A stretch of DNA of 64,000 nt, from assembly GCF_907165205.1 (NCBI RefSeq), contig NC_058197.1, forward strand, positions 16,298,266-16,362,265, read 5' to 3'. The translations under genes and the position numbers were made by a program. Positions within the stretch are counted from its first letter, which is position 1, and the number at the start of each line of letters is the position of its first letter. The notes beneath the pieces are model-generated. The model was not told the DNA's origin. It saw nothing but the letters and a program-made list of their open reading frames with translations, and made no database searches. Below are positions 1-12,060 of the stretch, piece by piece. The DNA comes from Coccinella septempunctata. Its lineage: Eukaryota > Arthropoda > Insecta > Coleoptera > Coccinellidae.

Positions 1-527
1 AATCAATTCTGTATCTTCTGACTCCAGGGATAATTTAGCTTCTCTTCTCAAAACTCTTGCGTTAACATTTATTACTCTCAATATCTCATCATTAACAGAA
101 GATGAATCCATAATCATCTGTTATGTATAATAAGTGAAATTTGGGTTATGTCTATTCGACTGAAATCCTTCCACGCTTAATCCTTTTACGTTTCATAAGA
201 TAAGACCACAATTCTAAATCTTCAATCAACTGCACACTTACATCTTTTCACTATCCACAATCGATTCATAGTTGGAATCGAATTCATTACATCTATCTGC
301 AAAATCAATAAAAAACACGAAAAACCAAAGAAGGGTGATTCCCCGTTCATATTAAATTGCACGACACGGACACCGAATAACGTGCGCAAGAGGTCATAGA
401 ATATTAACATCAATATCTTTTTCTTCCTCCTATTGGGCTTTGATGAATGTTGTGGAGCAGAGAGTGGATTTTCTTCGTTTTAACGGGAAACTCGTTAAGT
501 TTCCATCAACAATTTTAGGTGGATGTT

Positions 528-1581
528 ATGGAGAGTAGAGAGAAGGAGAACGATCGCTGCTTTGAGACCACAGATTTTTTGTCCCCTAAAATATGTACCA
601 ATAGTAGTAGTTCATGTTTTTGCCAACAGTCGCGCTGGCCATCACGAGAGTGCGAAATTTTGTTTACACAAATCAAATTGTAGTTGGCTCGTTGGCTGAG
701 TGAACTGTTTCCCTGGTGACAGATGATAGGAATATTATTATTGTCGATTTTTGATAAGAGAACAACATATGACCATGGTGAAATGTTGAAGCGTGCGCTA
801 GTATAAGAGTGTTTTGGCATCGGAAAGAAAAGGAGAAGAGATAAAATTTCCGAGAGCATTTTTGAGAGAAAATTGGAAAAAACCTTATCTCAAGAATCAA
901 CTCCCAATCAATTTGTGTGTCAAGAGCACTTTTGCGATGAAGATATCAAAAAGATGATGGATTCATTATAAACGAAATCTAAATTGTCATCCCTCGTGAG
1001 AAGTTGACTCTTCTGAATAAGAATATTTAACCAATAAAACTACATGGTTCAGAAGTAAATATTCTTGAAGAATTTTGTTGGCATAACATAATATATGGTT
1101 TATATCGGTTCTCAGCTGAGTATTGGCAAAAGAATCTACTCTAATACCTAAGTGATAAATCTGAGACTGCTACCTTTTGTTGTCTTGATGTGTACTGCTC
1201 CTCACTACGGATTTATATAATTTTGAAGATTAGTAAACCAACTAACATAGCTGCTTTCAATAAACAATGATAAACAAAAGTAGGTACAATTTTTTTGATC
1301 AGTGATTTCTTTTGAATTTCATTGATTTCGACTTGCATTTTATTGCATATAATTCAGAGAACTCATATTCAATATAGATTTGAAGAAAGGTATTTGAAAA
1401 ATCATCAGAAAAACCACGATGACACATAACCTTAAATAAAATGAAGGCTGTTCATTTCAAATTGACGCTTGAATCCCCACTCCTTATCGATACCCGTTGT
1501 AATCGCAGCGACACCTATTTTCCCCGTTTTTGGAGACACATTTTTAGTACGGCGATCGTTCTCCTTCTCTCTACTCTCCAT
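528..1581. repeat. 30-base inverted repeat pair around a THAP remnant
   Basis: Bases 528-557 on the plus strand are an exact reverse-complement match to bases 1552-1581. Each copy starts with ATGGAGAGTAGAG and ends at CGATCGC. The sequences diverge immediately beyond the match. The two arms enclose the THAP-like remnant, so this may be the wreck of a small inverted duplication or of a mobile element. No target-site duplication is evident. Confidence 0.5.
806..972 (+). pseudogene. THAP zinc-finger remnant
   Basis: An open stretch after an in-frame stop near 803 ends at TAA 970-972. It contains FVCQEHFCDEDI, which matches the C-x2-H half of a THAP finger (C..HF..EDI). The N-terminal C-x4-C half, the initiating Met and the usual spacing are missing upstream, where stops occur. 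I therefore read it as a broken or captured piece of a THAP gene, many of which derive from P-element-like transposases. It could also be a terminal exon of a gene outside the window, but no convincing acceptor was found. The THAP identification rests on one half-motif. Confidence 0.4.
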
Positions 1582-1958
1582 AGTGGATGTTATTAAAACC
1601 GATAAACTTCTATAAAATTGTATATTGTTGTCTACCAAATGATTATCTCACATCTGAACAAATAAATAAATATGGGATACATTGCATAACAAAAATATAA
1701 TGGATAACGGTTAATTTGCCTTTGCAACATGGCACGGACATACAATAAATTTCTACATTGTCTAAATAACGGAAAAACAATGATTAATTACTCTTCATCT
1801 TGTGCATTGGATTAAAAGTGTATATAATATTGCAGTTACTCGTCAACTTCCCACGATGAAAAGTTATGTGTAAAATTCGTACTCTCAAAATGGAAACACC
1901 TTTAAAAAAATAATACATTCGGTTTTAAGGAATACAATATTTTGGTAATGCCATGTAG

Positions 1959-1964
1959 TTTATT
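1959..1964 (-). terminator. Polyadenylation signal of the PP2C-like gene
   Basis: AATAAA on the minus strand, about 30 bases past the stop codon at 1994. Confidence 0.55.
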
Positions 1965-1993
1965 CAATCCTGTAATGTTCGGTAGATCCTACG

Positions 1994-4900
1994 TTATTCC
2001 TTGATGTTGACAGGTAAATGAGCAACGTTGCATGCTACGACTGTCACATGATCCAATTTCCCTGGAAGATTCAACACTCTCTCGAGGCCCTTTTTCCTTC
2101 TCTGTTTCTTCTCCATAGGTGAGATTTCCACAGACACTCCATCTCTATTGTCGAAATAGAGATCCATATCTTCCAAAGTTCGTCTCTTAGCTGCCGTTAT
2201 GCTGATCGTGAAATTCACCAGATTCTCGCATAATTTTTTGGAAGTCGTACAAGGGGGCTCCTGGCCCGAGATACCGTGCTTCAAAATGTCTTCCATTAGC
2301 AGCAACTGGAGCTCATATCGCTGCATAGGGGTCACATAAGGTATCCCTAATATCGAAAAAAACTAAAAATAGTAGAAAAAATATACAAAATATTTAAACT
2401 TACCCTCTTCATTTCTCAATATTGGCTTCTTGGTCGTCGAATGGAAGTCTATCGTAGTTTTCGATCTCAAAAAATTATAATTTTGCTGCGGCTTTCGATT
2501 TGCAGGATTTACAGCCTGAGAATTTTTTGATCCCTGACTGGACGATGATTGTTTTCCCGTATTATTAATAGAAGATGATTGTGGTCCTGCAAAATCATCG
2601 GATTGAAACGAATATCAATTATTTTTACTCATAGTCATACCGTTTGCCCTTCTGTCGGTTTCGTCGACTGAATTTTGCTTAACGAAATGTGCAATCAACG
2701 GATTATCCATGAGATTCTCATCGTTGTTTGGTCCCTTTCGTGTTTTTTCATCGGGAAGGTGGTTAACAGACGAAATGCTGTCTTCGGATTTTTTCGAACT
2801 TTTAGATTCTTCGCTATCCGCCCTATCTCCCCTACTCAACTGACTCCGTCTAGGCGGTTTGATTGGACGATAGGAAGACGTGTTATTCAATGTCGAAGGC
2901 TGAAACGGTATAAATTCATTGATTTAACATATTGAATGCACGAAATTTCTTTTACCGGTTTTTCAACAGTTTGGGCCCTCTTAGATGATGCTTTGTTATC
3001 TCCGGACTGGATTTTTGTTGTGTTCACCGTAAATTTACAAACACTCGGATCGAAATTGTCTGTTAAACCGTCACTGGCAACCATCACTATGTCCCCTTGG
3101 TTCAAAGTGGTTATAGACAATGTTAGATTGCTCAATTCGGGGTTTATTCCATCTACTGGTCCTAAAGCACCAAGGGCATCTCTCATATCTCTGTTCGAAG
3201 TTATATCGTGAGATCCTACGTTAAAAGAAGAAAAAATCCAATTCAAAATCGTTAAGCACGAAGACAAGGCTTCAACTCACCCTTAGTCAACTCCCTTATA
3301 CCATATCTCCCAGAATAAATATAAGCCAACGTGTCTCCCACGTTGCAAACACAGCAAACGTACTTCTGTTCCTCGCTCTTAGGCTCAGCCCCTTCCTGAT
3401 TCAAGGGCAAAACAATTGCAACTGTCAAAGTTGTCAACATTCCATTGTTCTCCAGTATTAGATCGTGGGCGCAATTGAAAGCCCTCAGAAGACAGATGAA
3501 CACTTCTCTGGTGTTGGAAATGTGCGTGAGAGGCTCCGCTATGGTTGGAGACGTGGCCTGTTGGTCCGACAGCACGACCAAGTTTTCGAAAAGTTTTGTG
3601 TCGTTGAATATCGTTTTATTGAGGTAGTGTAGGCAGCCGTGTATGGCGGATTTGGCAGCTATGCAGGCCTTCTCCCCTGGAAATTTCAGAGAGACGAGGA
3701 TATACGATTACAATTTTTTAATACGTCTACGGGACTCACCCCAGTTGACACCATCTGCGACAGCTAGTATAACGGAGTCTTTTCTGGATATAACACCGAA
3801 ACAATCTGCAATTGGATCTCCGTTTTTGACTTTCGTAACCAGATTTGTGTCGTACAGAGAATCTGATATTCCGAACACGTAATCGTTCTTTTTGTTCCAT
3901 TCCTTGGGAAGTTTTGCATCATCATTGGAACCGGATTGGGAAGACGAAGATCCTGCAAAAATTCCCACATTTAATGATGAGATGGGATCTAGCGTGATGA
4001 GAAAAATTCATTTTGAAATCAGAAATTAGAGTTAATTGAGTATCACACTATTTTTTGTTAATCTACACAAGCACAACATACATAGTATGTAGAAAATGAA
4101 ATCACTCATTTTATATACATTTAAAAGCTGATTTTTTCTTTATCTGTTGCCCTATAATGAATTTTATAATCGAGAATTTTATATTTGGGGAAAATCCTGT
4201 GAAAAGTTTCCATTTGAAACGGCAGAGCATGCGTTTAAGCACAAAAAGAACTCAAATTCACAAATTAGTGAAAGCCATGCAGAAAAAACTAAAATCTAGC
4301 TTTTAGTTTACCACATTTAGGCCTTTCCACAATTTTTCTTGCACCCTTATGCCTATAAGGATTCCCTTCGCTCTTTGATTTAGCCAATTCGAAATTCTTC
4401 TGCGAATGGTTACTATGAGTACTTTGCCTGTTTAACTGAGATTCATTCCTCGAAACGGATCTTCGGGCCTTAGGTGGACGGTATTTCACATTATTTCTAT
4501 CTTGCTTAGACGAGTTTTTATTTTGATTCGATTTCAATTCCTTTGGATTATTATCAACTTTTATTGTATTTTTCTCATTTGTTTTTTCTTTTTCTTTGAT
4601 TTCATCATTTTTAAGTCTCTCATTTTCCTTTACATGTTTACTGTCATTGTTATTTGTCCCGATTTCTCCGTAACACTCTCTATCTATCTTTGTTTTTTCT
4701 ATTTCGATGTTGAAATCAGATATACTACCCAAACTCAAACTTTTCCTATGTTTTTTCATATCATTTTTAACAAAATACTCTTGACCAGCTACCTTGATCA
4801 CCATTTTGGTATTATCTACAGGTTGACCTGGCGTTCTATTTGCCGATTTAATTGGAAATGTTGGTTGTACTAGAAAAGTGTAAGAGTTTGTTAGTTGCAG

Positions 4901-5632
4901 AAACCCCCATTAAGCAGTGATAGAGTTAGATTCGCTGGTTTGAAGTTGGGCAGAAATTTAGGTAAATATACAGCAACTTTTTAGATACAGGGATTCTTTT
5001 TCATTATTAATACAATTTCACAATAAGAATTTCCCTTGTGGAACCAAATACCCTTATTTTATACAACATGTATGTTTTCGATATTTGTCATTGTCATATA
5101 ATAAAATGATTTCAATTCAATATTATTGTAATTAGAGAACATGAGGTATTTATTTACAGGTAGTTTTTTCATAATACTCAAATAGAATGACTCACCATTT
5201 TCAATTTGCGTATCAATAAAGTCGAAATCATCTGTATCTGGTATTGATAAATGTTTCTCTACCCTCTTAACGGTTGTAAGACCACCGTGAGGTCCAGAAT
5301 AACATGATATAATTGTTTCATACCCTGTTTCATACTTAGCTAATTCGTAATTTGGAAGATCGGTTGGATTTTTTCCATAAATTATAGGTGGTCCGTCTTT
5401 CACACAGATATGTCTGAAAATCATTTTAATCATCACCTGAATGATAACTTTTTAAGTAATGCTATGTTAACATAGTTCTATAATTTGAAACAAATTATCG
5501 TGTATCTATTTACCCTTGTAAATACTTTGTTATAAATGCATTTTCATTAATATTATGCTTCTTCTGTCGGGGTTCATTATGGAAACTGAGTTGTCTGAAA
5601 TATGTGGATACTCTTTTCCTCAATGAAGGCAT
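1994..5632 (-). CDS. PP2C-like domain protein (probable pseudophosphatase)
   Basis: Nine coding exons give 852 residues: 5514-5632, 5196-5413, 4312-4869, 3740-3952, 3281-3676, 2956-3215, 2641-2899, 2404-2586 and 1994-2346. The protein starts MPSLRKRVSTYFRQLSFHNE. The PP2C-like core is about residues 299-588. ILAVADGVNWGE stands where active PP2C enzymes have DGHGG, and VMVASDGLTDNF matches the late xxASDGLWD motif. The N-terminal third (exon 3) is a charged, Asn/Lys-rich linker, and residues about 590-730 are also low complexity. The architecture recalls the insect PP2C-like protein CG9801 and vertebrate PP2D1, from memory. The altered metal-binding motif suggests loss of, or altered, phosphatase activity; that is inference. 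All introns are GT-AG and short. The start is the first ATG of a 5' exon with a good donor. Confidence 0.8.
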
Positions 5633-6273
5633 TCTAAACAGGAGGAACGAAACTCAAAAGATTTTGAGATAGGATTCTTGATTTAAACTTTGCCAGTTTA
5701 AATGTTACTAACAAGTTCAATTGAGCCAATGTTCATTTTGATTTGAAAAGTTTGCAGATAATTTAGGTTCACATTCTTAGATAAAGTTACTGGATATTTT
5801 CAATTGTTCACACCCAATTGTTGTTATCCAAATTCCTGTACTGAATTATCTGTCATTATCATCTGTTTTCCAGGTGTTAGGACATTTGAACTACTTTTTA
5901 ATCAAAGAACAGGTGCATACACCTTGCATAACAGGTGTTTTTTTGGAAATATTTAAGAACTGATCAACTCGATATTATTTTCCATACTTATTTTTTCTTT
6001 TCAAATTACTGAAATTAACTGAAGCTAAATTATTATGGAAAATTAAGGAAATTAACGAAACATTTCTTTCAGTTTTTTTTTATTTTTGTTGGCGGTAGTG
6101 GGAGTATCACAGAGGAGTATCATCTGTCAGAACCCTAACCTACAAAACTGCTATGATTGTTTACTGTAATCAAAAAACTGTCATAAAAAATTAAATGGTA
6201 TTTTAAAAACTTCAGGTTCTATTCCAGAATGCATTTTCCTTATTGATGTGAAACCGATCTTATTTTCGTCGAA

Positions 6274-9200
6274 ATGTCTTTACAATTCGATAAATTATCA
6301 GACTGTATGCTATTATTTCTGTTAGAGCATTTAGATAGTACTTCATTATATCAATTATCACAGTAAGAACCCCCATTTCCTTTCCAATAATTGTACTAAT
6401 TCCCTCCAAATTTACAGAGTTAGTGCTCGTTTTGAAGAGTTAATTCTGAAGAAAAGTCTCTGGAAAAAAATTGATGCGAGGGATGAACCCAATGATGAGA
6501 AAAAAATTATTTATATTTTGGACAGAGTCCACTCTCTCACCGAGATGTTATTGTTGAGGGGAAGAAAAGTTTACCCACGAGTAATTGAAATGATACAATC
6601 GAATACTTTTGAAAAACTGACCATACTAGCGTTAGAAAATCAAGTTATTAGCGAATATAATGGGGTAATGAAATATTCAAATAACTCAACAACATTATGT
6701 GAATATTATTCATAATTACAGGTGAGGTTGGGTGATTTTCCTAGATCCCTAGTGGAACTGAGTTTGAAAAACTCTGTTTTCGAGTCGAGTAGTGAATTTT
6801 TCCGTAGAGGTTTTGAAGCAATGGAGAATTTGAAGGTATTGATTGAGTAATTTTTCATTTTGATATATTTTATTAAATCAGGTATTCCTCAGGTGTTAAT
6901 TATTGATGGATGCATCAACGTTAGTAGTAGTACTATAATGTCTGTTTCCAAATATCCTAATCTCGAAATATTCTCTTGCTACAAGTGTCCAATAGAGAAT
7001 TCCGTCGCCTATTTCAGTATTGCTGTTTCGAATGGTTTCAAGAAAATCAAAGTGTTTGATGTTCGCTTATCAGGTAAAATTCCTATCTTAGCAAAGAATA
7101 CCTAGATTAATTTGTTTCCTACTGGACAACTGCAGGTCTAGGAAACACTTTTTTGAGGGCTTTCATGAGAAAGTCGAATGTATCGGTGATATACTTCAGA
7201 AACAAGGATACCTCCTATGAATTAGATTTCATAAACAGAGCAACAGAGGCTGCCAAACTGAATCTTCCAGTACCAAAAGTTCAATTCAACACGCTACCTA
7301 CAACAGGCAATGAAGAAAATTTAATAACGGATTTTGGAACACTTGAATTTTCAAGAACCACTGCTAATTATGAAGAATGTAAACTGCCAAAAAGTTTCTT
7401 GTACACTTATCCTTACCCACCGTGTACATGTGGCTTCAAGGAAAGACAGGAAGAACATAAAGTAGAAATAGGTAAATGTTTATCTTTTTATTTGTCTGAT
7501 TTTCGGTGAAATTTGAAATACTGAGGAAACTGTCAATGCTGATATGATTCCAGATGAACCTAAATCATCCAATACTCCGATATATACACGTGCAGACGAA
7601 AGAAAACTTGTTGAAATCATAAGTGAAGGTAATTTTTTTTTCATTCTTCGTATTATTTCTCATGTATTTTCTGCTTATAGATCATTGGCTGGATGATGAT
7701 AGTCCGGAGGGAAAGGATAATGTTAGTCCGAGTTCTGAAAAAGGTAATGGAAAAGAAAATGGTGATACTGAGAAAGGGCAGTTTTGGTAGGTGGATCTTT
7801 TATTCTAAGGCCCGGTACTTTCACGTGCGAATAACTAAATTTATTCGATAAATAAGTCTTATTCTTAGGATAAGTAAAAATGCAGTCTTTTCACTTTCAG
7901 ATAGTGTTATTCATCGAATAAATCTGTCATTGAAACTCGTCAATAAAATTTTATTTGTCATAGATCGAATGTCGGTAAGTCATTATTGATTGAATTTTCA
8001 AGATTCTGGATGTATGGTTATTTTTTGTGTGATTTTCACGGAATATTTGCTTTCTAGTTGGAATTATAACAATTTCTACAATGAGGTCTCTTATTTTACA
8101 TTAATCAGTAAAAGTAGTATACCGTGTTTTCACAGAATTGTTATTCGTCAAATAATTTCATCTGAAAGCACCGAAATAAGGTATCCTTCAGATAGGAAAT
8201 TATTCGACAGATACTTATTGACAGTGAATAAAATTTATTCGAAGGTGAAAGTACCGGGCCTAATTTAGAAACTTTTAGTTTCCTGAATTTTTTGGAATAA
8301 AATATAATTCTAGACACAGTCATTATTAATACATATGATTTTATTTTAGTGATAATGCACGTAACAGGAAGCAAGGTACAAATTGTGCCCCAACAAGTTC
8401 TGCGTCAGACAGTAATTCTCTTTTGGATGCCCAAGACCAAAATCCATCACACGCATGTACAGAAATAATATACAGAGTATTCGCAAAGAAAAAAACCACC
8501 AAAGACCAATCGGTTGGAACAGATACATCGACTAATTCTCGAAATCATACAAAACAGAACGAAAATTCCTTCAGAGAAGATCAACCTTCTACTTCTGGGT
8601 TATCGGTGCCTTTGAGAAAGAGAAAACTCAGCAATGTTGAGGGAGACAGAGGAAAAAAAGCCAAGAGGGACCGTTCCTCTTCTTCCAGTGACGAAGATGA
8701 CGGGGACAACAAGAGTATGGCTCCTGGTCCTTGTCCTTCGTCATCTTCAAGATCTCCCGCAGATAAAAGAGATGAACATTCTGACGGAAACATTCTCTAT
8801 GGTTTGAAAGGTAGTGTTGCCACCTCCCAGATACAATCACGGAATGATGATGACAGACCGAGTCCGAGAGGTGAATCTAGCAGAGGCAATTCACATGAAG
8901 CATCGACGTTTAGAGACAGGCGAAGAGGTATTGTAGGGTGTAGAAGTATTACATACTCTCATCTCAAAATTTTCCACTTTACTTGTTCTTGCTGGGTTCT
9001 TTTTTTTCATGAATATAGTGCAAATATTCAATGGACCAATTCAAAAACACTTGCCTACCTCCTAAATACTCGAAAAAACACCAAATCCAAGTGTATTTTG
9101 AAGAAAGTTTTTTGACAAAATTTGGAATTGTTTCTGTGTTTTGTGCAACATTGATGGTTTCGTCACAGAATTTAAAGTGTCAAAAATATTGAAAATTCAC

Positions 9201-9910
9201 ATAGCTACTACCATAGAACATTTGAGGTGTTCTGTGATGAAACCTTAAATTTAGGAACAAAATCAAACTGAAATGTTTCTGAACTTGTCCATTATTGTTA
9301 CTTTTGCGTTGCATTCTCAGGGTTTGATCCATGATATGTTTACTTTCATCGATAATCACTAATGGATAAATTTTCTCAATAGGAGTGAGAGAAGTTCAGC
9401 CAGCTCATACGCAGGTGTATCCATGTGCATGCGGGAATCATTCTGTCATTGTCGTTACTGCAGATGAGACGGAAGATGGTGACGGTAAGTTCCAATTAAT
9501 TCATTCAAAGGATGGGTTGATTATTAATTTATTTCACAGGTCAGTCGCTCAATCCCCCGGAAAACCATTTCCATCCTCAGCACTGCGAACAACGTATAAA
9601 TCTGAATGCTCACCAGTCGCTCAGGGTTATAAATAGGAACGAGAACGCGAACGCGAGGCCTGAAATCGAACTGGTCGAGATAAATAAGGATAAATCCCTC
9701 AAGTGCGGCTTGAAGCAGCTTTCGTTCAGGGGTTACGATCGAGTTTCGAATTTAACTTTACGGAATATAGAAAACCTCCATCTGGATCTGTTGGATGTCA
9801 CGTATACCAAGTGTACGAAAAAAGGTATATTGGACTTTTTACGGATAAATCCAAATTGTCGGGTCTTGCATAAGGAGTTCTGTGTCTGTAAACCGAGGAT
9901 GGACTTTTGA
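6274..9910 (+). CDS. F-box protein with leucine-rich region
   Basis: Ten exons give 732 residues: 6274-6362, 6418-6664, 6722-6835, 6893-7073, 7136-7471, 7554-7628, 7681-7786, 8350-8927, 9383-9484 and 9540-9910. The N-terminus is an F-box (about residues 5-49, LSDCMLLFLLEHLDSTSLYQ followed by SARFEEL and SLWKKID), so the protein probably acts as a substrate receptor of an SCF ubiquitin ligase. Residues about 80-215 are Leu-rich with LRR-like spacing. Exon 8 is a Ser/Arg/Asp-rich disordered linker. The last exon has a second leucine-patterned segment and ends in CRVLHKEFCVCKPRMDF. Exon 4 uses the second AG (CCTCAG at 6892), because the first AG would run into a stop. I cannot assign a specific F-box subfamily. 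The likely poly(A) signal is ATTAAA at 10045-10050. Confidence 0.8.
7809..8260. mobile_element. PIF/Harbinger-like TIR element (MITE)
   Basis: A 452-base element with terminal inverted repeats beginning GGCCCGGTACTTTCAC at both ends. It is flanked by a 3-base duplication, TAA, at 7806-7808 and 8261-8263. TIRs starting GG and a 3-base TAA/TWA duplication are typical of PIF/Harbinger. There is no transposase frame, so it is non-autonomous. The interior has further inverted repeats of TTCGAATAA-like sequence. It sits in intron 7 of the F-box gene, between exons 7681-7786 and 8350-8927. Confidence 0.8.
9156..9244. repeat. Short inverted-repeat element, GTTTCGTCACAGAA family
   Basis: The left end GGTTTCGTCACAGAA (9156-9170) pairs with TTCTGTGATGAAACC (9230-9244). 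The element lies in intron 8 of the F-box gene. The same ends and flanking words recur near 44.1-44.24 kb in ataxin-2, so it is a dispersed family. Confidence 0.6.
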
Positions 9911-10317
9911 GCTGTGAAATATTGTGAATGTGTCGTGTAAGTTGTGGAGTAGGATATTCTTGAAACATATAATTTTTTCACTAATTCATCATATTATTAT
10001 GTAGGGATAATTTATATAATCATGTACCATTGTAATTTAAATTTATTAAAGGTGATATAATCTAGTTGTGCTTTTAACAGTGATAATTATGCCTAAAAAA
10101 CTTTATTTTCATTTAAAATTTTGAAAAACAACAAAGATAAAGGTAAACATAGCATCAAATATTTATTGCTCTATTTACAAATACACTTATTTACAGTTCA
10201 TTAAAGCATCAAAAGCAGTATTGTATATTTTGCTCAACCCCGCATATGCACCAGATTGTCATGGCATAAACGGAGCAAAAACAACATGGAAATGCACTTA
10301 TGCTAATACTTTCATCA
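9911..10317. other. Convergent 3' ends of the F-box gene and HAUS3
   Basis: Short AT-rich gap holding both 3' untranslated regions: ATTAAA on plus at 10045-10050, and AATAAA on minus at 10162-10167. Nothing else is seen. Confidence 0.55.
10162..10167 (-). terminator. Polyadenylation signal of HAUS3
   Basis: AATAAA on the minus strand, about 150 bases past the stop. Confidence 0.45.
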
Positions 10318-12060
10318 TCAATCCTTGAACCTCACAGCTTTCACCTCTTTCAATTTCAATTCTTCTTCCATTTGTTCCAGGAGATCTTTCAACTTTTTCG
10401 GCGAAACCAAAAAATACATCCATGCAAGTCTGAAATTTTTCAACCACTTGTCTGAACTCAATTTCTTGAGGGTTTGATTGGATATATGCAGCAAGAATTT
10501 CAATGCGGCACTCTGCTTGTCCAAATTCAATCTCATATTTTTCAAAGATTTTAATATAGGATTTGGAAGAATAATGGCCTTATTCGTTGGACCATTGGTT
10601 AAAAATTGTTTAGCTACATCAGTCTTATAAAGCATATCTATTATTTCAGTATTGTTATTATTTACAAAATGATTGTGTTCCGATATTCTCAATTTCTTCT
10701 CGAGCTGACTGCAACTCAGATACGCATCTTTTATCATAGTTTCCCCATATATATCAACAACAAAACTGAGGACTTGATCACGATGCTCCAAAGGTTTTTC
10801 ATTGAAATCATTAAAATTATTTATTGAATTCATCATCATTTCCACTCTATCCTTAACATCTTCTAGATTATTTAATATATATTTTGAAATATGTCTGACA
10901 CCTTGATCTGCTTCTTCAATCATTTTTTTCTCCTGAAGGAGCAACATCAAAGCACACGATGTTGCACATAAAAGCTTTGAATAATATTTCGAAATCTGAG
11001 TAAAACATTGTAAATTATTCTCCATATCCTGCAATTCCAACTGAGACTTTTTTATCTCAATTAATTTGGTCGGTTCCTCTGCAATGATGAGGGCTTTCTT
11101 CTTAAGCTTATCAAATAATATTTCTTTTTGTTTCAAAGCATCTGAAGGTGAAGTAATATCATAACTGTTGTAATTATCCTGGGAGAAGAAATTTTCTAAA
11201 AAATTATAAACCTCAGCTAGAGATTCAGCTTCCATTCTTGACTCGAGATATTCTATATAGCTAGAAAATATTTGATTCTGTAGGATAGTTATTTTATCTT
11301 CACAATGATCCTCATTTGGCGTTGAGTTCAAATTTATATTGCTAAGTGAGAAGTACCCAGATAATTCATCATGTTGTTTCTTCACCAGACTTTCTACAGT
11401 TTCATAAAATCCAACAGAATCATGAATTTCATCTATATTTTTTGTATTTAGGAAATCTGAAGATTCATTACATTGAAAATTGGCCAAGGCAATCAGATCT
11501 CTCGATAATTTCTCATGAAGGCATCTATTCTGTTCGTCCACTTCACTAGCTAACTCTTCACATAATTTTGATGCTTCTTGGTACTTGAAATCTATTTCAA
11601 CAGATTCCCTTTCTATCATCAATTTATTTTGGGATAATTTGTTCTGCAACCTTTCCTCCATTTTCAACAGCTCATCCAACCTTTGTTCCTCTTGTTCCAA
11701 GAGTTCTACTTCAGCAAGAGATTCCTTGAGTTGTTTTGAATTCAATTCATAGTTCAATATTCCTGGCTTTCCTTCCTCGAGTTTACTGAAAGCTGTTTCT
11801 AGTTGGCCATCATAGAGAGGATTTTCAAGTGATTCAAACTCAGCAAATTCTTGTGCAGACACAATGTTTTCCCTGGATAGGCCAGAACACATGAAATTCA
11901 AAAGGTTTTTCATGTCCTGATCGTCTGTATCGAACCATGCCCTCACAACATTTGGGTCCAAGCCACCCAAATTGATATTCAGATCTTTAAATATAACGAG
12001 CAAATGATCTCCATTATATGTATTAAATTCTGTCATTTTGCCGGAATATTTTTCATTCAA
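10318..12060 (-). CDS. HAUS3: HAUS augmin-like complex subunit 3
   Basis: A single-exon frame of 580 codons. A second Met at codon 9 (MTEFNTYNGD) may be the real start. The N-terminal block (LNFMCSGLSRENIVSAQEF and the acidic segment after it) matches the conserved head of HAUS3, where a WF/FMC segment precedes a Glu-rich stretch. The rest is largely coiled coil, densest at residues about 103-185, with further helical segments to the C-terminus. Length is close to vertebrate HAUS3 (about 600). Augmin binds spindle microtubules and recruits gamma-tubulin for branching nucleation; the fly subunit is Dgt3. The gene is divergent from Dph2 and shares a promoter gap of about 300 bases. The assignment rests on the N-terminal block plus coiled-coil architecture, so another coiled-coil spindle protein is not fully excluded. 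Confidence 0.75.
   Translation of the reverse strand: MNEKYSGKMTEFNTYNGDHLLVIFKDLNINLGGLDPNVVRAWFDTDDQDMKNLLNFMCSGLSRENIVSAQEFAEFESLENPLYDGQLETAFSKLEEGKPGILNYELNSKQLKESLAEVELLEQEEQRLDELLKMEERLQNKLSQNKLMIERESVEIDFKYQEASKLCEELASEVDEQNRCLHEKLSRDLIALANFQCNESSDFLNTKNIDEIHDSVGFYETVESLVKKQHDELSGYFSLSNINLNSTPNEDHCEDKITILQNQIFSSYIEYLESRMEAESLAEVYNFLENFFSQDNYNSYDITSPSDALKQKEILFDKLKKKALIIAEEPTKLIEIKKSQLELQDMENNLQCFTQISKYYSKLLCATSCALMLLLQEKKMIEEADQGVRHISKYILNNLEDVKDRVEMMMNSINNFNDFNEKPLEHRDQVLSFVVDIYGETMIKDAYLSCSQLEKKLRISEHNHFVNNNNTEIIDMLYKTDVAKQFLTNGPTNKAIILPNPILKSLKNMRLNLDKQSAALKFLLHISNQTLKKLSSDKWLKNFRLAWMYFLVSPKKLKDLLEQMEEELKLKEVKAVRFKD

Larger units (their letters stand above)
1..1993. other. Intergenic DNA at left edge
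   Basis: No intact gene is visible. The stretch is AT-rich and contains only short open frames without splice logic, apart from the THAP-like remnant and the 30-base inverted repeat described separately. The last part (about 1.9-1.99 kb) is probably 3' untranslated sequence of the minus-strand PP2C-like gene. Confidence 0.5.

Noticed and set aside
1432..1638. Minus-strand frame of 68 codons containing the MESREKENDR repeat
   Set aside because: Only the 30-base arm is shared with the other copy; the rest has no counterpart or domain.
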